Of a stretch of DNA of 64,000 nt, positions 16,282-23,393 are shown one piece after another. The translations under genes were made by a program, and so were the position numbers. A model generated the notes under the pieces. That model was given only the letters and a program-made list of their open reading frames with translations. It searched no databases and was not told the DNA's origin. The DNA is from Hyalangium versicolor (GTDB taxonomy: Bacteria > Myxococcota > Myxococcia > Myxococcales > Myxococcaceae), in contig NZ_JAHXBF010000043.1 in assembly GCF_020103695.1 (NCBI RefSeq), forward strand, positions 18,351 through 82,350, read 5' to 3'. Within the stretch, counting starts at the first letter, position 1, and each line of letters opens with the position of its first letter.

Positions 16282-16845
16282 TTAGTATCCGTCGTACTCG
16301 CGCGTGTTCCTCAGCCGGACCCCCTTGAGATCGAGTTGCTCCAACCGCTCCTTCAGAGCCTCATTGATAATGATGAGCCGTGGCTTCTCAGCCAGCCTGA
16401 AGAGCGCTTGGCCCATCGTCTTCTGCTCATTGATCACGAACGAGCCGATTTTATAGAGCCCCTCCCCTAGAGGATAGGGCTTCGCATCACTCTTCTCCAA
16501 GTCAACGCAAGCGAACGCCCCGAGTATGTTGGCAAGCCAATACTTGTTCAAATCTTCTTTGCCACTCTCAGACAGCAGGCGGGTTGGGCAGTAGTCGATA
16601 TTATCGATTCCGAATGCATCCAGTGCTTCCTTGATCCGCTGCGAGAACAGGGGCAACAAGTAGGTAATCAAGTCCGGACGGAAGGCCCCACTGTCGCTGG
16701 TCAACACCAAATCGATCCTGGCAGGAAGACGGCTCAACTTCTTGCCGGCAAGAAACTCCAGCGGATCGATATTCTTGGGGAGAGGCCCCAACGTGGGGAG
16801 GTCAGGCAGGAGTATCTCTTGCTCAAGAATGAAGAACTCGGCCAT
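16282..16845 (-). CDS. Imm11-like (DUF1629) immunity protein
   Basis: A 187-residue soluble protein. The C-terminal half has an Imm11/DUF1629 look: YPLGEGLYKIGSFVINEQ, a short alpha/beta stretch ending RLIIINEALKERLEQLDLKG, and VRLRNTRE. The ATG at 16845 overlaps the last base of the nuclease stop codon (TGATG), so toxin and antidote are translationally coupled. It presumably binds and neutralises the AHH nuclease in the cytoplasm. Codon use is lower in GC than the host-like genes, in line with horizontal transfer of the cassette. Confidence 0.75.
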   Translation of the reverse strand: MAEFFILEQEILLPDLPTLGPLPKNIDPLEFLAGKKLSRLPARIDLVLTSDSGAFRPDLITYLLPLFSQRIKEALDAFGIDNIDYCPTRLLSESGKEDLNKYWLANILGAFACVDLEKSDAKPYPLGEGLYKIGSFVINEQKTMGQALFRLAEKPRLIIINEALKERLEQLDLKGVRLRNTREYDGY

Positions 16846-17564
16846 CACGGTCTCTTTGCATATGCATATTTTAACGCCAAATAGGAAACATAGTATGGGG
16901 CACTCTTGGTGGGCTGTTCGGCGAAAGCCTTAAGCTTGTCTCTTATTTCGACGTTGCTGATATTCTCCATTATCGTTCGGACCTTATCTTTCGGATCATC
17001 CTTCTCCTCACAAAGTCCTGCTCTTTCCAGAATTTGGGCTTCATCAATCAGGCGCTGGATGACCGCCTTGTTATAAGGCTCGTGGGGAATCTCTCCTTCA
17101 TCTTCAAGCTCATCTATGTACTTCCATTCATGGTGCCCCACATGCCATTGGCCGCCCGTAGTCTTCATGGCCTTATTCGCAATATCCTCCTGCACATTCG
17201 GCGGGAGGTCACCGTAGTTCAACTGCCTCCCATTGTATTGGTACGGATTTTTGACGGTGGGCAGAGAGATGCCGTTTTTAGGATCATTGATGTTGTAGCC
17301 CACGAGCAACGCCATCCTAGCAAACCGCTTGACGACGGCAAAACACTGGATTGCTGGGACAATATGATGCCGGGCACGGCCGTACGCGCCAGGGGCACTG
17401 CCTGGCAAGTCAGGACAATTCAGGGAACTTGGTCTGCTCACGATTTTCTGATCTGGATCGCCCTTTTCCTCCCATGCTAACTCATGCCGAGCCTTGTTGC
17501 AGAAAGGGCACGTGTCTGGACTGGACTCCAGCATCTGCGCATTCACGCGTTCATTCAGTTCCAT
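16845..17564 (-). CDS. AHH-domain nuclease effector (T6SS cargo)
   Basis: A 239-residue protein. An N-terminal CPFC pair (residues 19-22) may bind zinc. The AHH signature ARHHIVPAIQCF (64-75) and a second His cluster, WHVGHHEWKY (~139-148), are typical of AHH nucleases of the HNH/endonuclease VII superfamily. It follows a PAAR-like gene by 8 bases and precedes the immunity gene by a one-base overlap. Placed after DUF2169, ketosynthase-like and PAAR-like genes, it is best read as a type VI secretion DNase effector delivered on the PAAR tip. The nuclease substrate is inferred from the family. Confidence 0.8.
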   Translation of the reverse strand: MELNERVNAQMLESSPDTCPFCNKARHELAWEEKGDPDQKIVSRPSSLNCPDLPGSAPGAYGRARHHIVPAIQCFAVVKRFARMALLVGYNINDPKNGISLPTVKNPYQYNGRQLNYGDLPPNVQEDIANKAMKTTGGQWHVGHHEWKYIDELEDEGEIPHEPYNKAVIQRLIDEAQILERAGLCEEKDDPKDKVRTIMENISNVEIRDKLKAFAEQPTKSAPYYVSYLALKYAYAKRP

Positions 17565-17571
17565 GCTCTCC

Positions 17572-17955
17572 TCAGCCCATGATGTTCTTCTTGTTGTGGA
17601 AGAGCGGATCTCCCAGCCTGCATACGTTCTTCCCCTCGAACTTCACGTCAAAGGAGTACAGCATGAACTCGGCAGGGCCTTTGGTCGAACTGCTCACAAC
17701 CCCTCCCCCCGCAGTTCCAGCTTCGTCTCCGCTGGTGCTCTTGTACTGCGCCCCCTTGACCATGGGCATCTTTCCATTAACAGTCACCTTCTTGGGCCCC
17801 TTGGATGTGTCCGATGATTGGCCAATGTTTGGATAGGGCAGAGGCACTGGCCCAGCGGGTGAGGGCGTCTTGCAAACATCTGGGAATACGATGCTCTGTC
17901 CACCGCTATCCTCGGTGGCAATTCCTCTTCCATTGGCAAAGACTGTCACTCCCAT
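17572..17955 (-). CDS. PAAR-like domain protein (DUF4150)
   Basis: A 127-residue protein beginning MGVTVFANGRGIATEDSGG and containing FPDVCKTPSPAGPVPLPYPNIG, the hallmark of the DUF4150/Tox-PAAR-like family, with a later CRLGDPLFHNKKN segment. These proteins cap the VgrG spike of the type VI secretion system and carry effectors. Here the toxin is a separate gene 8 bases downstream. No VgrG, Hcp or structural tss gene lies in the window, so the cassette depends on an apparatus encoded elsewhere. Confidence 0.88.
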   Translation of the reverse strand: MGVTVFANGRGIATEDSGGQSIVFPDVCKTPSPAGPVPLPYPNIGQSSDTSKGPKKVTVNGKMPMVKGAQYKSTSGDEAGTAGGGVVSSSTKGPAEFMLYSFDVKFEGKNVCRLGDPLFHNKKNIMG

Positions 17956-17969
17956 GAAACGCTCCTAAC

Positions 17970-19034
17970 CTAAGGTGACATTGCTTCGACTATGACTGCT
18001 GCACGCTGTTCCAAATCCGACGAGCACCACACTAGGCAAGGGCCCTCGCGATAGCCCCTCTGAAGGCCTACCGCTGCTAGAGTTACCATCATTGGCCCAA
18101 GTGCGGTCCCAGGATCGCCTGTGTATTCCACAGGGTGCTCCATCCGGAATGACTCCGTGAAAGAGTGAGCGTGGCGTAGGTAAGCCACTCCCCACTCTTT
18201 GCTCCAGAAATTTTCGCCGTTGAATCCAGCATAGACGGAGCGTATCTTGTGTCCCGGCCATCTCTGAAAGAGTTCTCGGAAAGCCTGAGCCAGCCCGTCC
18301 CCCCTGTAGGACTTATCGCTATAGCAGTGCCCTTCTTCATGCCCCAATCCCACCGAAGTGATGCATGCAAGAGGGGTTTGGCCTTGGCGCCGCCCCTCAC
18401 CCGGTGGGCCTAGCCACAAGAAGGCTGCACCCTCGCCTGGAATGAATCCGTCGGAGAGTCCTCCGCTGTGCAGCCGCTGCTCCGCATCCAGAGTGGTGAG
18501 CAGACGCACGTCCATGTAGGTATCGACCCCGCCCACCAAGGCACCTGGCACCTGGCCGGTGGAGAGCAACCGCAGCGCTTGCTCCAAGGCGATGAGCCCC
18601 CCAGCACGCCCCTGGAACAGGACTTGGCTGCGGCGCGTCTCGAGCGACACGCCTGCTTGGCTCATCAGCAATTCCAGAAAGACTGAGCCTAGCGGCTCGG
18701 CTTGGTTCTGCTGAGGCTCCGGCAGGGCCAGAAACATGGGCAGGGGCTTGGTGCTACCCGCCAAGACTTCTTGGAACGCCCTGGTGGCCAATTGCAAGCA
18801 ACGCCGGAAGCGCCCTGAAATTCTAGAAGCTCGCCTCGCGACTGCATCAGCCAACGGAGGCAGGTGCTCGTCCTCCAGGAAACCCGCCCTCACCGGCTCA
18901 AACCTGCTGTTGAGTAGGCATGTCAACTTTATGCGTGTGATACCTGCCCGCATTGCAGCAGCAGCGGTGCGGGCTGTCAACCCGACAGGTGTTACCATGC
19001 CAATACCTAGAATCTCCGCCAAGGGCCTCGTCAT
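17970..19034 (-). CDS. Ketosynthase/thiolase-like protein of T6SS effector cassette, apparently non-catalytic
   Basis: A 354-residue protein with thiolase-fold features: the N-terminal GIGMVTPVGLTARTAAAAMRAG and a central ALVGGVDTYMDV after GQVPG. At the nucleophile site the expected Cys is missing (VLFQGRAGGLIALEQAL). The first catalytic His region reads VEYTGDPGTALGP, with Asp where ketosynthases have His. It is therefore probably a structural or chaperone-like relative. Ketosynthase-like genes are recurrent partners of DUF2169 and PAAR genes in T6SS effector loci. It sits between them, four bases after the DUF2169 stop. Confidence 0.78.
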   Translation of the reverse strand: MTRPLAEILGIGMVTPVGLTARTAAAAMRAGITRIKLTCLLNSRFEPVRAGFLEDEHLPPLADAVARRASRISGRFRRCLQLATRAFQEVLAGSTKPLPMFLALPEPQQNQAEPLGSVFLELLMSQAGVSLETRRSQVLFQGRAGGLIALEQALRLLSTGQVPGALVGGVDTYMDVRLLTTLDAEQRLHSGGLSDGFIPGEGAAFLWLGPPGEGRRQGQTPLACITSVGLGHEEGHCYSDKSYRGDGLAQAFRELFQRWPGHKIRSVYAGFNGENFWSKEWGVAYLRHAHSFTESFRMEHPVEYTGDPGTALGPMMVTLAAVGLQRGYREGPCLVWCSSDLEQRAAVIVEAMSP

Positions 19035-19038
19035 CGCC

Positions 19039-20064
19039 TCAGCCTTCCACGCCTTTCAGGGCCTTCAGTTCGAAGCGCACTTCTTCCACCTTCAGCACTC
19101 GCTTGCCGCACTGCACGGCTCCCCGCCAAGTCAGGCATACTTGGCTCATGCTCGGTTCCAGCAGCACAGTCTCCAGTCTCATTGGTGGCTGCTCAGGCTG
19201 GCCGGCAATTTGTACTGTCACCTTCCACTCGCACTGAGGAAGAGCAAAGCGCTGCTCCCCCTCCGGAGACACATTGAGCAGTTCCACTAGTTCCCCCCCC
19301 TTCAACTCCTCGCGTGAGTGCAACGAGGAAGGGGCGACACAAAAGAACTCCGGCTTGAAGTCCACGGGCAGATACGGAGCACGCCGGGCCTGCCATTCTT
19401 CATCGTAGGTTCCCGAATAGTTCTTGCGCGGTTCCCACGCAGGCGCTATCGGACCCACCCCCACCGGCGAAGGCATGTCCGAGATGGAGCCAATCAGGTG
19501 TTGAGGATCCTCCAAGTTGGGCAGCATCAGGCCTCTCATCCCAGAGCCGGTGCGCCGTCCCCGAAAGCCCTTACCCACCGGGTTGCGTGGTTCGGCCAGT
19601 ATCTCTCCCTCCTCAACCTCATGGATTCCCCCGAAAGCGCGCTCCCAGACGAGCGGCATGCAGGTGAAGGGCTCTGGGACAGAAATGCCGGGTGATATCC
19701 AACCGCCCTTCCATTCTCGGTCACCGAACACCTTGAGTGTCTGCCGGAGCGAGCCTACCTGCACGGATACGAGGCACGACTCGGCCAAGCGCCCACGAGG
19801 CGTCTGGGCCTCTCCTAGCAACAGGACGTCCGTGCCAGGTTTCAACAGGTGTGCCTCACTGGAGCGCTTCAGACTTGCCTTCCCAGGCTCGCCCCAGTAC
19901 TCGTCCGCGATGGTCACTTGTTGCTGGTTCTGAGAAACAACAAGAGTCCCATTCCGCACATCGAAGGTGGCCTTCACTGTAGCATAAAGAGTGTCTGTCC
20001 CGTGCTCATCTGGGAATGCGAAGATCTTTGAAACGAAGGGCGTCTTATTGCGCATCTGAAGCAT
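19039..20064 (-). CDS. DUF2169-family T6SS effector adaptor
   Basis: A 341-residue protein of the DUF2169 family. It has the family opening MRNKTPFVSKIFAFPDEHG, a central WERAFGG, GKGFRGRRTGSGMRGLMLPNLEDP, and APAWEPR. Known members (for example in Agrobacterium and Pseudomonas effector loci) act as adaptors that load PAAR-linked effectors onto VgrG. The start at 20064 has GGAGG seven bases upstream. It is the first gene of a five-gene minus-strand operon (adaptor, ketosynthase-like, PAAR-like, AHH nuclease, immunity). Confidence 0.88.
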   Translation of the reverse strand: MLQMRNKTPFVSKIFAFPDEHGTDTLYATVKATFDVRNGTLVVSQNQQQVTIADEYWGEPGKASLKRSSEAHLLKPGTDVLLLGEAQTPRGRLAESCLVSVQVGSLRQTLKVFGDREWKGGWISPGISVPEPFTCMPLVWERAFGGIHEVEEGEILAEPRNPVGKGFRGRRTGSGMRGLMLPNLEDPQHLIGSISDMPSPVGVGPIAPAWEPRKNYSGTYDEEWQARRAPYLPVDFKPEFFCVAPSSLHSREELKGGELVELLNVSPEGEQRFALPQCEWKVTVQIAGQPEQPPMRLETVLLEPSMSQVCLTWRGAVQCGKRVLKVEEVRFELKALKGVEG

Positions 20065-20340
20065 GACGGCGCCTCCATTTCTCCATCCATGAGCATGGGT
20101 GTCATAGCCAAGCTAGGCCCACCAAGGGGAACCTGCGTTGCTGAGCAAACCACCGTAGGCAAGGAGAGGGTGCAAAGCTGTACCACTCAAGTGGTATGGC
20201 TAGGAACGTGCGACTACGCCTCGCAACTCAGCAAATCTCCGTTCCCTATCGGGATAAGGACTGAGGAGAAAGCTTCGTCCCCGTACCTGTCATGGGGCGG
20301 GCGAGGCGTGAATCAGTCAGGCGGGAAGGGGGTGAACGCC
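20065..20340. other. Divergent promoter region of the T6SS cassette
   Basis: 276 bases upstream of the minus-strand T6SS operon and of the plus-strand polymerase side. No coding signal or strong repeat is seen. It should hold the cassette promoter. Confidence 0.35.
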
Positions 20341-20454
20341 ATGCCGAGCGCCGTGAGGAAGCTGCTGGCCTCGACACTCACCCGAAAGATGATGGCGGCC
20401 GTCGTCTTCGCGCTGGCCGAGCATCTTCGGGAGCGGGTGAGGCACGGGCCGTAG
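20341..20454 (+). CDS. Possible 37-residue basic amphipathic peptide
   Basis: A short frame, MPSAVRKLLASTLTRKMMAA followed by a helical VVFALAEHLRERVRHGP, preceded by AAGGGGG nine bases upstream. It is basic and could form one long helix. It lies 109 bases before the polymerase gene on the same strand. I do not recognise it. The support is the ribosome site and plausible composition only. Confidence 0.3.
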   Translation: MPSAVRKLLASTLTRKMMAAVVFALAEHLRERVRHGP

Positions 20455-20563
20455 TGCCCGGAGAGGAGGCCTGTTGCGGATGTGACGGGGCTCCTCTCGC
20501 CCTTGGAGAAGGTCGCATCGTCGAGGTGCGGCCTCTACAACTCGCCCCAGGAGGAACTGCACG

Positions 20564-22366
20564 ATGCACAAGGCCATCAGCTTGAGTGCGGAGATGGCGG
20601 AGATCAGGAATGCCGTCGAGGGGGCTCGCTTCCTCGCGGATGAACTGGCGACAGGCGGCCTGGAGGATCGGAAGCGCGAGCTTCAAGCCCCGCTCACCAT
20701 CTCGACCATCCTGGTCCTGGTGGAGCTGCGGCTCCATCAGGTCGAGCGCGTGCTGCGGGGGGAGGAAGACCCGCTGCTGCTGTGGGCGCCTCACAACGAC
20801 GTGTCCCCCATCCAAGCCGAGGATGAGGAGCACGACCTGGTACTCCGTTCGTGGAGCGAGCCAGCAGAGGACGAGGAAGCATCAGCCCGGAAGAAGGCAT
20901 CGCAGTCCCTCGCGCAGGGGTCCAGCACCCTGGCGCCTCCGAAGTCCAGGCCACGCCAGATCCGGGATGCCCTCATCCTCGGCTTCGACTTGGAGTGGGA
21001 CGCACACAGCCCAGAGCGCGACCTCCTGTCCGTGCAGCTTGCTGGCCTCCTGGATGGGACACTTGTATCCGAAGTCCTGGATCCGCCGGGTCCACTCCTC
21101 AACGTGGAGAGCTTCACCCGACTGGTGCGCGAGTTCATCGCCCGGCACGGGCTCAAGGTGCCCGTGCGACGAGGACAGCCTCGCAGGGCGTTTCTCGTGG
21201 CGCACTTCGCGGCGGCGGAGATCTCGAAGTTCAAGGATCCGGTGGGCGACCTGATCATCCGCACCATCGGCAAGGCCGCCCACGCCACCTCCCGGCCCGT
21301 CCATCTCGACGACGGCGAGTGGCAGATCGCGGTGGTGGATCTCTTCGCCTACTTTCCCGTGGGCCTGGACAAGGTAGCCCCGCTCGTGGGCCGCGAGAAG
21401 CTGACCGTGGATCGCACGGATCTGGGGCGGCTGCGGCAGGAGGATCCAGAGACGTTTCGTCGCTACGCCGTGGCCGATGCGGAGATCCCACTCGAAGCCT
21501 TCGTGCAGTTCCGCGCCCAAGTGCTCCACCGCTGGGGCGTGGACCCGCTGATGTACCCGTCGCTGGCCTCGGTGACGGCCGCTGCCTTCCGCTACGGTCC
21601 TCTCACCAGCACGCCCGGTCCGGTGGAGTACGAGACGGAGGGCTACCAACGGCGGACGGCTCGCGGGCGGTGGATCGCAGGGGAACGAAAGGCCGCCCGA
21701 TTCGTCGGTGACCGGGCTGTCCGCATTGCAGCCCTGCGGGCCACCCACGGTGGCCGGGTGGAGGTCTTCACCCGTGGCTTCTACATCTCTCCCCTGGTGG
21801 AGCGTGACGTGGTGTCGTTGTACCCCAGCGCCGCACGCCTCCAGCCGCTCCCGTACGAAAAGACTCATTGGCGCCAGGTGAAGACGCTGGAGGAGATCCG
21901 CGACTTGGAGGGCTTCGGGCGCTTCCAGTTCAAGTTCCCCAAGGGCACGCGCTACCCGGTGCTGCCGGTCAAAGGTGCGTCCCAGTTCTACCCACTCTCC
22001 GGCCAGACCGATGCCACCTTCGCGGAGGTGCGCGTGGCCATGGCGCTGGGAGCTGAGCTGCGGATCCTGGAGGCGTACGGCTTCGTGCCGGGACAGCGCG
22101 AGCGCGAGCACGACGTAGGCAAGTACCTGGAGGCCCTCTTCGTGGAGAAGTCGGCGGCCGAACCAGACAGCCTCCAGTACCGGCTGGCGAAGGACATGAT
22201 GAACTCCTTCATCGGCAAACTCGCCCAGCACGAACGTGGCGGAGGACTGCTGGTGCTCGAGACGGAGAGCCGACGAGTGGGGTTACCGCCTGGAGTGGGC
22301 GCAGCCATGCGGTACTCCCGCGCGCTGCGGGAGGCCATGCGAGTGCCCAAGCCCGGACCGCTGTAA
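20564..22366 (+). CDS. Family B DNA polymerase, N-terminal part (exonuclease, motifs A and B), ended by in-frame TAA
   Basis: The 600-residue frame holds most of a family B DNA polymerase of the organellar/viral (DNA_pol_B_2) type. A proofreading exonuclease is suggested by GFDLEWD (140-146), an ExoII-like AHFAAAEISKF (213-223, with no canonical Asn) and YAVADAEIP (301-309). Polymerase motif A is RDVVSLYPS (414-422) and motif B is KDMMNSFIGKL (543-553). Motif C is missing here but is found after the stop, in the same frame, in the next entry. The TAA at 22364-22366 therefore cuts one gene of about 925 residues. The N-terminal ~130 residues are helical and unassigned. It belongs to integrative element A, upstream of its integrase. 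Confidence 0.8.
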   Translation: MHKAISLSAEMAEIRNAVEGARFLADELATGGLEDRKRELQAPLTISTILVLVELRLHQVERVLRGEEDPLLLWAPHNDVSPIQAEDEEHDLVLRSWSEPAEDEEASARKKASQSLAQGSSTLAPPKSRPRQIRDALILGFDLEWDAHSPERDLLSVQLAGLLDGTLVSEVLDPPGPLLNVESFTRLVREFIARHGLKVPVRRGQPRRAFLVAHFAAAEISKFKDPVGDLIIRTIGKAAHATSRPVHLDDGEWQIAVVDLFAYFPVGLDKVAPLVGREKLTVDRTDLGRLRQEDPETFRRYAVADAEIPLEAFVQFRAQVLHRWGVDPLMYPSLASVTAAAFRYGPLTSTPGPVEYETEGYQRRTARGRWIAGERKAARFVGDRAVRIAALRATHGGRVEVFTRGFYISPLVERDVVSLYPSAARLQPLPYEKTHWRQVKTLEEIRDLEGFGRFQFKFPKGTRYPVLPVKGASQFYPLSGQTDATFAEVRVAMALGAELRILEAYGFVPGQREREHDVGKYLEALFVEKSAAEPDSLQYRLAKDMMNSFIGKLAQHERGGGLLVLETESRRVGLPPGVGAAMRYSRALREAMRVPKPGPL

Positions 22367-22411
22367 GCGCCGGAATGGGCCTGCCTCATCCTTGGCCGAG
22401 CCCGCGCCATC

Positions 22412-23341
22412 ATGGCGGAGTTACTCCAGCAGGGGGCGGTGCTCATCTCCACGGACGCACTCGTGTGCGCAGCGGACGCTGACTTCAGCGGACCCGCGCT
22501 GACGGCGCTCCAGTCCGTAAGCAGCGACTTCCCGATCAAGCACGAGGCCGATGCCATCTTCACGTCACGCGCCCGCGTCTACGGCCTGCTCCAGCGGGTG
22601 GAGAGCATCCGCCCCGGTGAGCGTGTCCTCGCCCAGGATGCCACCTGGGCCGTGGTGCGCGTGGCCCGCCACGCCTCCATCGAGTCCAAGCCTGAGTTCG
22701 CCGAGACGATCCTCATGTGCCTCCAGTCTGGCAGCGCGGAGGCCGCTCCGGTGCGCAAGCGCAAGCGCCTCATGAGTGCGGAGGAGACCGTGCGCGTGGG
22801 GAAACGCATCAACGACGAGGTGGAGGAGGAGGGACGCACCCTCTTCCGGTGGGATCACAAGAGGCGGCTGAAAGACCGGGACGTCAATCCCTTCGTGGCC
22901 TGGAGCGACACGCAGCCCTACGCCTCCGGTCAGCGCAAGGTCGGGGCAGACCGCCAGCGCAAGGTGCGTGCCGGGCAGGCCCGTGAAGAGCTGGCGCCGC
23001 TCATCCGCACCGAGGTGGCTCAGATTGTACGCCGCCATCTGAGTGAAGCACGGCAAGATTATCATCAGCCCGTGCAGTCAAAGCTGCCCTTGATGACCGT
23101 GAAGGAGATAGCCGCCCACTGCGGGGTTACTGAGCAAACGGTGCGGGACTGGATCAAAGCGGGATACCTGCCAGCGCGCAGGCCAGGAGCAGGCCGCATC
23201 TACCGCATCCGCCGCGAGGATCTCGACGCCTTCCTACTCAAGCGCCCGCAGATACGAGGCGAAGCAGCCCCCGACGTGAGCGAGCAGGTGGAGCGCATCC
23301 TTCGCCGCGTGCGGGGGAAGGCAAGAAACGAGGAGGGCTGA
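22412..23341 (+). CDS. Family B DNA polymerase C-terminal part (motif C) fused to excisionase-type HTH domain
   Basis: This is the same reading frame as the preceding polymerase part. From 22367 the frame continues without another stop as APEWACLILGRARAI and then the ATG at 22412. The first ~100 residues supply the palm remainder with a motif C-like VLISTDAL (10-17); the first Asp of the usual DTD is Ser here and the second is kept. After a charged linker (110-225), residues 226-277 form an HTH_17/MerR-like domain (LMTVKEIAAHCGVTEQTVRD, then RIYRIRREDLDAFL). If the stop is real, this part alone could still be a DNA-binding protein. The integrase gene starts 52 bases downstream. Confidence 0.75.
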   Translation: MAELLQQGAVLISTDALVCAADADFSGPALTALQSVSSDFPIKHEADAIFTSRARVYGLLQRVESIRPGERVLAQDATWAVVRVARHASIESKPEFAETILMCLQSGSAEAAPVRKRKRLMSAEETVRVGKRINDEVEEEGRTLFRWDHKRRLKDRDVNPFVAWSDTQPYASGQRKVGADRQRKVRAGQAREELAPLIRTEVAQIVRRHLSEARQDYHQPVQSKLPLMTVKEIAAHCGVTEQTVRDWIKAGYLPARRPGAGRIYRIRREDLDAFLLKRPQIRGEAAPDVSEQVERILRRVRGKARNEEG

Positions 23342-23393
23342 GTGTTCATGGAGAGGAGGCGCTGCGAGGCGTCCCGTGTGGAGACACATCTGA

